Origin: Hadesarchaea archaeon
Lineage (GTDB): Archaea; Hadarchaeota; Hadarchaeia; Hadarchaeales; Hadarchaeaceae
Length of the DNA stretch: 14,855 bases
Reading direction: 5' to 3'
Assembly (NCBI GenBank): GCA_029880065.1
Contig: JAOUPD010000018.1
Span: 1-14,855 of the forward strand
The notes under the pieces were generated by a model. That model saw only the letters and a program-made list of their open reading frames with translations. It did not search any database and was not told the origin of the DNA. This document shows, piece by piece, positions 7,344 to 14,407 of this stretch (position 1 is the first letter of the stretch; every line of letters starts with the position of its first letter). A program made the translations under genes and the position numbers.

Positions 7344-8135
7344 ATGAAAAAATTTTTTGGATTAGTTTTGATCGTAGTGTTTGTCGTTGGATTTGGCGCG
7401 TTTGCTGCTGTTGGGCCAACATCCGCGCAGACTTTAAGCTGGGATTTCCAGTGTCACACGCACACCCACCCATGGTTGGACCAATTAACTGATGATGAAA
7501 TTCGCGCACAGTATGAGATGGTAAACGACGCATTCACAGCACACGGTCTAGCCACTCCAGAGCACACCGCGTATCCAGGCGGGAGAACTGACCATAAAGG
7601 CAGGGTCAAAGGAATAACCGCAGAGTACCGACTCAGTGGCAGAGTTGTATGGGGTTACATGAGCACCTTCCCCATAGAAGACTGGTACACACTGAGGGCA
7701 GCGCAATTAAAAAGCAAGACTAAAATGAGTGACATTCAAGGATGGATAGACGACTGTGTGGCGGACAATGCGCTACTGGTCATATTGACCCACGATGTGA
7801 AAGCAAACCCCACCGGTTATGGTTGCACGCCAGAAACGCTTCACGCAGCGTTGGACTACGCTCTTGGAAAAGAGAACGCCGGCTTGTTGGAAGTCGTGAC
7901 GTTAACGGAGGCGTACGACTACTGGAGCACTGCACAGGAAGGCGCGGCAATGGTGGTCTTCACTTTCGATGACTGCTGGGTGACCGACTACGAAAACGTG
8001 TACCCGATCTTTAAAGACCACGGAGTTGCCGGTACGAGCTACCTCATCACGGCCGCGATAGAAAATGTAGAATGGGACGACACTGAAGATCGCTTAACTT
8101 GGGCAATGATCGATGACATGGTAAACTGGGTTTAA
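7344..8135 (+). CDS. Secreted polysaccharide deacetylase (CE4/NodB), circularly permuted
   Basis: A predicted exported metal-dependent deacetylase, probably acting on N-acetylated glycans. Residues 1-28 form a signal peptide (MKKFF, a long hydrophobic core, cleavage after SA). The mature part starts straight at CE4 motif 2, HTHTHP (metal His 38 and 42), then AYPGGR (76-81, motif 3) and LVILTHDV (145-152, motif 5, H150). Only then comes motif 1, FTFDD (206-210, catalytic/metal Asp), followed by the strand and helix that normally precede motif 2 (TSYLI to LTWAMIDDMVNWV). In ordinary CE4 enzymes motif 1 comes first and LTWxxxxxMVxxGW runs into SHTxTHP, so C- and N-termini join as in a circular permutant with a complete D-H-H set. 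The usual Gly after TFDD is Cys211, and Cys37 precedes His38. The gene has its own promoter and terminator and stands close to nagA. Confidence 0.85.
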   Translation: MKKFFGLVLIVVFVVGFGAFAAVGPTSAQTLSWDFQCHTHTHPWLDQLTDDEIRAQYEMVNDAFTAHGLATPEHTAYPGGRTDHKGRVKGITAEYRLSGRVVWGYMSTFPIEDWYTLRAAQLKSKTKMSDIQGWIDDCVADNALLVILTHDVKANPTGYGCTPETLHAALDYALGKENAGLLEVVTLTEAYDYWSTAQEGAAMVVFTFDDCWVTDYENVYPIFKDHGVAGTSYLITAAIENVEWDDTEDRLTWAMIDDMVNWV

Positions 8136-8152
8136 ATTGGAGGTTGAAAAGC

Positions 8153-8186
8153 GGGGGAGATTTGATCTCCCCCTTTTCTTTTTTTT
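8153..8186 (+). terminator. Hairpin plus T-tract terminator
   Basis: A perfect 8-bp stem GGGGGAGA/TCTCCCCC with a 5-nt loop, followed by TTTTCTTTTTTTT, 18 nt after the deacetylase stop. It looks like a bacterial intrinsic terminator, which also works as a T-tract terminator in archaea. Confidence 0.85.
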
Positions 8187-8215
8187 GAAATTTTTAGAAT
8201 TTGATTTCAAGGAAT

Positions 8216-8258
8216 AATAAAGAAAGAAAAAGTGTTATTGGCCTAAATTAAGATTTAG
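8216..8258 (-). terminator. Probable nagA terminator
   Basis: Just after the nagA stop on the minus strand there is a 6-bp inverted repeat (CTAAAT/ATTTAG, 8243-8258) and then a pyrimidine tract (TTTTTCTTTCTTTATT, 8216-8231). The arrangement is convergent with the deacetylase gene. Confidence 0.4.
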
Positions 8259-8260
8259 TT

Positions 8261-9427
8261 TTATCTGGATCTATTGGGTTTCAAGTTCTCAAATACAATC
8301 TCGCCGCCGACAATCGTCTTCGTTACATTTAAGTTTTTATCTAAAATCACAAGGTCCGCACGCTTTCCAACTTCGATGCTTCCGATTTCATCGTCGACTC
8401 TTATGTCCTTGGCGGGGTTTACTGTCATCATGGTTACGGCGTCCTTAAGTGGTATCCCAAGTTTAAACACTAAATTGCGTAAGGCTTTATCTAAAGTTAA
8501 AGTGCTTCCAGCTAGCGTACCATCGGGAAGCCTAACTTCGCCATTCTTCACGTGCAATTCATATCTGTTTTTGTATACGCCATCGGGCATATCTGTAGCC
8601 CGTATAGCATCTGTTACGATGATAACTTTATCTTTTGGCTTTAACTTGCAGACTAACCGGGTTATCGATGGGTGCACATGAACAAGATCCATAATGAGCT
8701 CCACCGAAACTTTGGGATCTTCCAAAACAGCCCCCAAAATTCCCGGTTCTCTATGATGACACTCACGCATGGCATTAAACAAATGAGTAGCATGACTTGC
8801 TCCCGCTTTTATACCGCCCAACGCTTCTTCGTATGTGGCGTTTGAATGGCCGAGGGATACTGTAACGCCTAGTGAAGATGCATGTTTTATAAGTTCGATT
8901 GCGCCGGGTACTTCAGGAGCTATCGTTGTCAACTTAATGGATTTTTTTGATGCATTCCAGAGTTCATCAAACTCATCTATACTCGGCGTTCGTAAATTTT
9001 CAGATATCATTGCGCCGGGTTTTTCTGGGCTTAGGAAAGGGCCCTCCAAGTGTGCTCCAAGCGCTCTAGCGTTTGATCTCTTGCTAGCATTAATCGTTTT
9101 CAAAGCCTTCTTTATATGATCGAGAGGAGCTGCATCCAAAGTGGGGCAAAAGGCAGTTACCCCATGATTTACTAATGATTTTCTCATCTTATCCATTGAC
9201 TCAACCATGGCATCCATCACGTCTACGCCTGCGATCCCGTGGATATGTACATCTATAAAACCGGGAACAATTATCGATTCGGAGAAATCTGAAGAAATTT
9301 TTTTATTACCTCGCTCCCTGTGTTCCCGGACTTCTGTTATTATACCGTTCTCTATCGTGATAACGCCATTTTTTATTTTTTTATAAGGAGTAAGTATCTC
9401 GCCAGCAGATAATGAAAAAGACCTCAA
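8261..9427 (-). CDS. nagA: N-acetylglucosamine-6-phosphate deacetylase
   Basis: Cytoplasmic amidohydrolase removing acetate from GlcNAc-6-P to give GlcN-6-P, the substrate of NagB encoded 3 kb away. The 388 residues fit the family. Motifs include PGFIDVHIHG (H61, H63), LEGPF (metal E128), LGHSNATYEEA (H194), HATHLFNAM (H215), catalytic D273 in VTDAI, and the C-terminal DEIGSIEVGKRADLVILD that closes the small beta domain. Translation starts at TTG 9427, with a GGGGAT Shine-Dalgarno 8 nt upstream; no in-frame ATG or GTG lies nearby upstream. A good TATA box sits at 9511-9518. The base composition looks more AT-rich than the ilv block. Confidence 0.95.
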   Translation of the reverse strand: MRSFSLSAGEILTPYKKIKNGVITIENGIITEVREHRERGNKKISSDFSESIIVPGFIDVHIHGIAGVDVMDAMVESMDKMRKSLVNHGVTAFCPTLDAAPLDHIKKALKTINASKRSNARALGAHLEGPFLSPEKPGAMISENLRTPSIDEFDELWNASKKSIKLTTIAPEVPGAIELIKHASSLGVTVSLGHSNATYEEALGGIKAGASHATHLFNAMRECHHREPGILGAVLEDPKVSVELIMDLVHVHPSITRLVCKLKPKDKVIIVTDAIRATDMPDGVYKNRYELHVKNGEVRLPDGTLAGSTLTLDKALRNLVFKLGIPLKDAVTMMTVNPAKDIRVDDEIGSIEVGKRADLVILDKNLNVTKTIVGGEIVFENLKPNRSR

Positions 9428-9462
9428 TTGATTATCCCCATCAAATTTACATACGGTGAACT

Positions 9463-9482
9463 GGGCATGTTAGAGCTTGCCC
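9463..9482. promoter_or_regulatory. Inverted repeat in the nagA leader (candidate operator)
   Basis: GGGCA and TGCCC are separated by 10 nt, extendable to 7 bp with one mismatch. The repeat lies just downstream of the predicted nagA transcription start (about 9488), a position suited to a repressor site or a leader hairpin. Short enough to be chance. Confidence 0.25.
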
Positions 9483-9510
9483 TAGGGGGTTCAAGTAATT
9501 TGTTTTCACT

Positions 9511-9518
9511 TTTATATC
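9511..9518 (-). promoter_or_regulatory. TATA box of nagA
   Basis: On the minus strand this reads GATATAAA within CGAGGATATAAAAG, a good BRE/TATA match. Transcription should start near 9488, giving a leader of about 60 nt. It is divergent from the promoter of the SIS-GH operon 140 nt away. Confidence 0.6.
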
Positions 9519-9633
9519 CTCGTTGGCAGTTGGTTCCTGTTTATTAAAAATATTTCTGCCATAATCGCTTTTAAATGAGTCTATAGAGCATAAATTTGAA
9601 ATAAAATTTTAAAATAAGTTTGATTTTTATACG

Positions 9634-9664
9634 AAAAGTTCCGTAGTACACAAACTTTTTATAA
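9634..9664 (+). promoter_or_regulatory. Promoter of SIS-GH operon with overlapping inverted repeat
   Basis: A TATA-like TTTTATAA (about 9657-9664) places transcription start near 9686, some 24 nt before ATG 9710. A perfect 7-bp inverted repeat, AAAAGTT (9634-9640) and AACTTTT (9653-9659) with a 12-nt spacer, covers the BRE/TATA region. A regulator bound there would block TBP/TFB, so it is a candidate sugar-responsive operator (inference). Confidence 0.4.
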
Positions 9665-9709
9665 CTTAGACAGTAAACTACTGAAGAACTTGAATTCAGA
9701 GGGCAAATC

Positions 9710-10462
9710 ATGACAGCTGATCAATACTTTGAGGGTATCAACGAGGTTCTTAAAAAAATTCGTTCAACTCAATCCGAAAATATTAAAAAAGCCGCTCGGG
9801 TCATGGCGGATTCTATTGCACAGGGGGGAGTTGTTCACGTGTTCGGCAGCGGGCATTCAGTGATACCCGTCCTCGATATCTTCCCCCGCTATGGCAGCTA
9901 TGTCGGCTTTCATCCGTTGATGGATCCGCGGCTGATGTGGTTCAATATAATCGGTCCAGGAGGAGTTCAGGAATTACTCTGGCTGGAGCGTCAAAAGGGC
10001 TATGCCAGCATACTTCTCAAACGCAATAAGCTTAAGGACAAAGACGTAATGTTGGTTTTTTCCCACGGGGGGGTCAATGCGGTTCCTGTGGAGATGGCAC
10101 TCGGGGCCAAGAAAGCAGGTCTATCCGTAATCGCGGTTACTTCGATGGAAAATCAGAAGAAAGTTTCCGCCACTCATCGCGGAAATAGGCTATGCGATAT
10201 AGCGGATATCACGATTGACAATTGTGTGCCGCTGGAGGATGCACTGGTGAAAATAGAGGGGCAGCGAGAGCCATTTGCGGCCGGTTCCACGGTGGCTGGA
10301 GTTGTCATCGCCATGGCTTTGGTGGCAGAAGTGGCAAAAATCCTAGTTGATAAAGGCGTGCCTCTAAAAGTTTTTGTCTCACCAAATGTCGAAGGAATAC
10401 CCAAGAGCCATAATGAAGAAGTGTTTGAAGCCTACCAAAAAATGATGGAAAGGGAAGAATAA
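9710..10462 (+). CDS. SIS-domain phosphosugar-binding protein (COG4821/UPF0309-like)
   Basis: A 250-residue single-SIS-domain protein resembling the uncharacterised UPF0309 group, usually found among sugar-utilisation genes. It has the opening helix ending SENIKKAARVMADSIAQGG, the first phosphosugar loop HVFGSGHS (44-51), a second loop SHGGVNAVPVEMALGAKK where relatives usually have SNSGRNAVPIE, a conserved IADITIDNCVP segment, and the C-terminal GSTVAGVVIAMALVAEVAK helix. SIS proteins isomerise, deaminate or cleave phosphosugars, or act as sugar-sensing modules. The neighbours nagA and nagB suggest an amino-sugar phosphate ligand, but the reaction is unknown. ATG 9710 has AGAGGG 6 nt upstream. 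Its stop is separated from the next start by a single base, so the pair is co-transcribed and probably translationally coupled. Confidence 0.85.
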   Translation: MTADQYFEGINEVLKKIRSTQSENIKKAARVMADSIAQGGVVHVFGSGHSVIPVLDIFPRYGSYVGFHPLMDPRLMWFNIIGPGGVQELLWLERQKGYASILLKRNKLKDKDVMLVFSHGGVNAVPVEMALGAKKAGLSVIAVTSMENQKKVSATHRGNRLCDIADITIDNCVPLEDALVKIEGQREPFAAGSTVAGVVIAMALVAEVAKILVDKGVPLKVFVSPNVEGIPKSHNEEVFEAYQKMMEREE

Positions 10463-10463
10463 A

Positions 10464-12653
10464 ATGGCAGATTTCTTTCCCATTTCCGTGTGGTACGGTG
10501 AAGATAAAGCGCGCGCCCCCATGCTTGCGCCATCAACTGAAGAAAGTTACAAAATCGCCCGGAAAGATGTCGAAAACATAAAAAAACTCGGTTTTAACAC
10601 CATAAGATACTGGGTTGACTGGACAACCGTGGAGCCTAAGCCCGGGGTTTGGAATTTGGACTTCATAGATCGTCTTATGGATTTGGCAGAGGAAAACGGG
10701 TTAAAGGTAATCATCCAGCTGTACTTGGACTCGGCACCCAACTGGATTGCCTCTTTATACCCAGATTCACGCTTTCAGGCACAAAGCGGTGCTGTGATCG
10801 ACTCGCAGGCTTCACCAGGGTTTTGTTGCGATCACCCGGATGTCAGGAAAAAAGCAGAGCTCTTCATGCAAAAAGTGGCCGAGCGGGTGAAGAACCATCC
10901 AGCTTTCTACGGCTGGGATGTATGGAGTGAGCCACATGTAGCCAGTTGGGTCTGGCTCGACTGGCTTCCTAGATCGATTGGTTGGGTCTGTTATTGTCGT
11001 CATAGCCTAGAGCGATTTCGTCGTTGGTTGGAAAAACGTTACGGCGACATAAGTAGCCTGAACAGAGCTTGGTATCGTGCATATGGAGACTGGAATGAAG
11101 TAATTCCACCGAAGTATGTGATAATATCAACTTGGCGGGACCTTGTGGATTGGCAGCTCTTCACCATAGAAAAGCTGGCAGAGGATTTGAAGTGGCGAGC
11201 CCAAACAGTAAAAAAAGTCGATCCCAGTCATGTAATTTCCAGCCACTCCGCCATCAGTTCAGTTTTCGTCCCACCTCTAAATTGGTATGGTACTTCAGAT
11301 GATTGGGAAATGGCCAAACAAGTTGACGTTTGGGGGACATCGTTGTATTCAAAGCACACCGGCAAAGGTATGCCGCTTGATTCCGCATGGCGTGGGGTGG
11401 CTCTAGATGCGACTAGGTCTTCTTCTCAGGGGAAGGATTATTGGATTGGAGAACTTCAGGGCGGAGACGGTGTGGAGGGAATTCGCTTTGGAGAGCCAGT
11501 TACCCCTCAAGACATACAAATGTGGGCTTGGAGCGCAATAGCTAGAGGGACAAAAGGTTTGAACTTCTATGCCTGGTACCCGATGAGCTGCGGGTATGAA
11601 GGATCCGGATTTGGGTTGATAAACTTGGACGGGAGCATAACAGAGAGGGCTCGGGCAGCTGGAAAAGTCGGGGAAATAGTCGATCAAAATATGGATTTAT
11701 TTTTAAACACCAAGACCCCACAGGCGGAAGTCGGTATAGTATACGACATCTATTCCTACATCATGCTGGCTTGCTCTAGAGAACGAGCCAGTGAGATTGT
11801 AAATATTGTATCTTCAGCGTTAACGGGTACCTATCGTGCCCTATTGGAGGAGAACATCCCAGTAGATTTCATCCACATCAATGATTTTGTCAGAGGGAAC
11901 GTTAAAAATTACAAACTCATCTTCATGCCTTTCTCCATCATGATGACATCTGAAATCGCTGAAGGTGTGAAGGAGTTTGTTCGTCAGGGGGGCAAGCTGG
12001 TTGCTGAGGTCAGGCCCGGGTGGAGCGATGAAAGAGGACAATGTTCCGAGGTGATGCCGGGTCTTGGTCTGCACGAGGTTTTCGGTTGCAGGGAGAAATG
12101 GATGCGCAGGAGGGAGAAGCCGAAGTTGATTGTGAAATCGGTGGGGGAGGTCATGCCTTCTTTATCGGGGAAGATGGAGGTTTCGGGATTGGTTTACGAA
12201 GAGGCTTTGGAGCCATCGAAGGATAGTGCAAAAATCATGGCGCACTTTGAGGACGGTTCACCGGCGATGATAATTAACAGTTATGGTAAAGGCAAAGCGG
12301 TATTGATAGGCTCGTTGGTTAGTGAGGCCTATGAGCTGGATCGAAGCGAGGAGAACGGAAAGTTTCTGAAAGCTTTCCGCAAATGGGCGGGTGTCGAACC
12401 TCTGGTGGAAATATACGGGGGCAAGGCGGAGGGGCGGATACTGGAAGGCGCAGGGTACAAGCTTTTATTTGGTTTTAACCACGGCAGCGGAAAAGCCAAT
12501 ATAGTTTTTCGCCTTCGAGTTCCAAAGAGGAAGTACAGGGTTTTGGATCTTTTCAGGCAGTCAGAGGAGAATTGGAGCTACGAAGATGGACTCAAAATTG
12601 AGCGAGAGTTAGAACCCCAAGGGGTCTGCGTGCTAAAAATAGAACAGGTTTGA
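10464..12653 (+). CDS. GH42-like glycoside hydrolase (beta-galactosidase or exo-glucosaminidase type)
   Basis: A 729-residue clan GH-A glycosidase without a signal peptide, hence intracellular. The TIM barrel (about 8-410) opens with the GH42-style pattern DVENIKKLGFNTIRYWVDWTTVEPKPG and contains WDVWSEPH (153-157 region, putative acid/base E156) and YWIGELQGG (nucleophile E330). A flavodoxin/GATase-like beta-galactosidase trimerisation domain follows (about 420-620: AEVGIVYD, LLEENIPVDFI, LIFMPFSIMM, EFVRQGGKLVAE), then a C-terminal beta domain. The residue before the acid/base Glu is Ser rather than the nearly invariant Asn of clan GH-A. Archaeal exo-beta-glucosaminidase GlmA mixes GH35 and GH42 features and sits in chitin loci, so a glucosaminidase role is an alternative given the nag neighbours. 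It is the second gene of an operon, 1 nt after the SIS gene. Confidence 0.87.
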   Translation: MADFFPISVWYGEDKARAPMLAPSTEESYKIARKDVENIKKLGFNTIRYWVDWTTVEPKPGVWNLDFIDRLMDLAEENGLKVIIQLYLDSAPNWIASLYPDSRFQAQSGAVIDSQASPGFCCDHPDVRKKAELFMQKVAERVKNHPAFYGWDVWSEPHVASWVWLDWLPRSIGWVCYCRHSLERFRRWLEKRYGDISSLNRAWYRAYGDWNEVIPPKYVIISTWRDLVDWQLFTIEKLAEDLKWRAQTVKKVDPSHVISSHSAISSVFVPPLNWYGTSDDWEMAKQVDVWGTSLYSKHTGKGMPLDSAWRGVALDATRSSSQGKDYWIGELQGGDGVEGIRFGEPVTPQDIQMWAWSAIARGTKGLNFYAWYPMSCGYEGSGFGLINLDGSITERARAAGKVGEIVDQNMDLFLNTKTPQAEVGIVYDIYSYIMLACSRERASEIVNIVSSALTGTYRALLEENIPVDFIHINDFVRGNVKNYKLIFMPFSIMMTSEIAEGVKEFVRQGGKLVAEVRPGWSDERGQCSEVMPGLGLHEVFGCREKWMRRREKPKLIVKSVGEVMPSLSGKMEVSGLVYEEALEPSKDSAKIMAHFEDGSPAMIINSYGKGKAVLIGSLVSEAYELDRSEENGKFLKAFRKWAGVEPLVEIYGGKAEGRILEGAGYKLLFGFNHGSGKANIVFRLRVPKRKYRVLDLFRQSEENWSYEDGLKIERELEPQGVCVLKIEQV

Positions 12654-12675
12654 TTACTGCCATGCCTTGCACATA

Positions 12676-12691
12676 CTTTTTATATTTTTTT
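12676..12691 (+). terminator. T-tract after the GH operon
   Basis: CTTTTTATATTTTTTT begins 22 nt after the glycosidase stop and runs into the nagB stop codon on the other strand. No strong hairpin precedes it; such T-runs suffice for archaeal termination. Confidence 0.4.
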
Positions 12692-13430
12692 AAATACTTT
12701 CAAGTTTAGAAGCCGCTGCTTCGTCAATAATAAATGTACAGTTAGGATGGGTCTGAAGAATCGATGCAGGTACCTCTTCTGTTACTGGCCCATTAACTGA
12801 CTTGGCAACCGCATCAGCCTTTCCCGCACCGCTTGCTAGGAGAATGATTTCCCTCGCCTCCATGATGGTGCCAGTCCCCATGGAGATGACTTGGCGGGGT
12901 ACTTCATCAATGGATTTGAAAAATCGCACATTATCTTTTATCGTTTGCTCCGAGACGTTCACGACCCTAGTTCTAGAGTCGAATGGTGAACCCGGCTCAT
13001 TGAATGCTATGTGCCCGGTGGTTCCTATACCTAGGAGTTGGAGGTCGATTCCCTCAGACTTCTTAATGGCTTCTTCAAACTCCTCGCAAGTTTTCTGAAA
13101 GTCGTCTGATAGACCATTCGGTACATGCGTATTTTCTCTTTTGATGTTTACATAGTTGAAGAGTTTTTGATCCATGAAATATCGATAGCTTTGGGGATGG
13201 GTTGGTGATAACCCAATATACTCGTCTAGGTTGAAAGTCACAACCCTTGAGAAGTCAAGTCCTTCCTCTTTGTGCATGCGAACGAGCTCGCGGTAGCAGC
13301 CAATAGGAGTACTTCCGGTGGCTAGGCCAAGAACTAAGTTTGGCTTGTTCCTTATGGCATCTGCAATGATTTTCGCCGCCCTCTTGCTGATTTCATCATA
13401 GCCCTTTTTGATGGAAACTTCGATCGGCAT
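12690..13430 (-). CDS. nagB: Glucosamine-6-phosphate deaminase
   Basis: Converts GlcN-6-P to fructose-6-P and ammonia, the last step linking amino sugars to glycolysis. The 246 residues match the short NagB form without the E. coli C-terminal allosteric extension. Motifs include GLATGSTPIG (phosphate loop, 35-44), FNLDEYIGL (catalytic D69), LGIGTTGHIAFNEPGSPF (catalytic H140 and E145; the Asp of the E. coli N-D-G-H motif is Thr, a position that varies in the family) and SRTRVV. ATG 13430 has GAGGG 10 nt upstream. TTATTTATG on the minus strand (13465-13473) is a likely TATA box giving a very short leader. It is convergent with the glycosidase gene. Confidence 0.95.
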   Translation of the reverse strand: MPIEVSIKKGYDEISKRAAKIIADAIRNKPNLVLGLATGSTPIGCYRELVRMHKEEGLDFSRVVTFNLDEYIGLSPTHPQSYRYFMDQKLFNYVNIKRENTHVPNGLSDDFQKTCEEFEEAIKKSEGIDLQLLGIGTTGHIAFNEPGSPFDSRTRVVNVSEQTIKDNVRFFKSIDEVPRQVISMGTGTIMEAREIILLASGAGKADAVAKSVNGPVTEEVPASILQTHPNCTFIIDEAAASKLESI

Positions 13431-13464
13431 GTTGTTTCGGCCCTCATTTTTTTCCTAACCCTCG

Positions 13465-13473
13465 CATAAATAA
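13465..13473 (-). promoter_or_regulatory. TATA-like element of nagB
   Basis: The minus strand reads TTATTTATG about 26 nt before position 13443; the nagB ATG is at 13430, giving a leader of about 13 nt that includes GAGGG. Confidence 0.4.
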
Positions 13474-13701
13474 GTTGCGCCAACATTAGAATCTATGAAT
13501 AAGAAGATTTTTGGGTTGTCTAAAGTGCTAAATAGTTCCAATTGATAGATGCAGAATCACTATCTGGGATGGGGGCTAAAAAAACAGCCAGGTATATTAT
13601 GAAAAAAATTTAAATGTATTTTGTATTTCATTTAGCAGACCCCCACAATCCTTGTAATCGCGAAATTCGCTTTTTTGAGCCAAAACTTACAGATATTCTA
13701 G
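13474..13701. other. Intergenic region without recognised gene
   Basis: Between the nagB promoter and the ABC-transporter remnant there is no credible coding frame. An A/T-rich part (13596-13635) includes a TATA-like TTTAAAT. The stretch may hold eroded sequence of the transporter gene whose 3' end survives next to it, but nothing recognisable was read. Confidence 0.5.
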
Positions 13702-14019
13702 GGGAAAAGCGCGAGGCGAAAAAGAGAAAAAAATTCGCATGTGGTTTTCGGCATTAGACCTGAGGATATCTCGATCCATGGGGAAAGAAAACCAAATTGC
13801 TACGAAACGAAAGTTTATGTAGAACCTCTCGGAAATGAAAATTTGGTTACTGTAGAGATGGGAAATACTTACTTAAAAGTAAGAACTGGATTGAATTTTA
13901 GACAAGAAATAGGTGAAAAAGCGTGGATGGCCTTTAACTGGGATAAAGCCTACTTTTTTGATAAGAAGACGGGAAAAGCAATTATGTGGGGATTAAATAA
14001 ATTGGCAAATAGGAGATAA
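13702..14019 (+). pseudogene. 3' remnant of a sugar ABC-transporter ATP-binding subunit (MalK/UgpC type)
   Basis: The frame opens after a TAG at 13699-13701; a GTG at 13741 begins VFGIRPEDIS, the hallmark that starts the second half of the regulatory OB/TOBE domain in MalK-like ATPases. It continues EPLGNENLVTVEMG and ends AYFFDKKTGKAI, normal for this C-terminus. Everything before it is absent: Walker A, the LSGGQ signature, Walker B and the H-loop, about 270-290 residues. The 13 codons upstream of the GTG (lysine- and arginine-rich) do not look like the family. No Shine-Dalgarno is obvious. It is best read as a truncated pseudogene; a stand-alone TOBE regulatory protein is a less likely alternative. 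Its presence suggests that a carbohydrate importer once belonged to the adjacent nag/GH locus. Confidence 0.75.
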
Positions 14020-14407
14020 GTCTGTTTAAATGCGACTCATGCAGAAAATAATTTAAGAGGCGCACACCATCGGCTTGTACGCCCACCATCTTCTGTCAAG
14101 TATGCTCCCCATAATCCACATACTCAGATTCGGGGTGGGTATCTATCTCCAATCAATTTTCGATGGTTTTGCTAGGCACCCGTCTTCAGAAGCCTTTCGA
14201 TCTTCTCGATCCTCCTGCCACCTTCTCCCCAACTCTTCATCGACTTGGGCAGGCACCGATTTGGGTTCCCATCGTGCTTGATGAGCCCGGACTCTCTTTT
14301 CTGCGGGGTAAATACCGGTAATTGATGAACTTATCTCAGAGTTAGCGATAGAAGTTTTTTTGGGCAAAGAGGTCGCATCCATAATCTTTTCAAGTTACTG
14401 AGATTAC
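14020..14407. other. Non-coding or decayed coding region
   Basis: No intact gene was recognised. On the minus strand a frame ending at a TAG near 14177 reads GLIKHDGNPNRCLPKSM followed by KSWGEGGRRIEKIERLLKTG, which looks protein-like but is closed by a stop about 18 codons further upstream and has no good start. An overlapping 79-codon frame (14143-14382, minus) has unlikely composition. The region may be the remnant of a gene downstream of the small hypothetical gene. Confidence 0.35.

Noticed and set aside
8138..8200. A missing NodB half continuing after the deacetylase stop (frameshift explanation)
   Set aside because: The bases after the stop in other frames do not encode motif 2, and a strong terminator begins 18 nt later; motif 2 is already present at the N-terminus.
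12690..13430. Loss of the NagB catalytic Asp in the N-D-G-H motif (here T-T-G-H) as a sign of inactivity
   Set aside because: This position is known to vary in functional NagB proteins (for example Asn in the B. subtilis type), and the catalytic Asp69, His140 and Glu145 are present.
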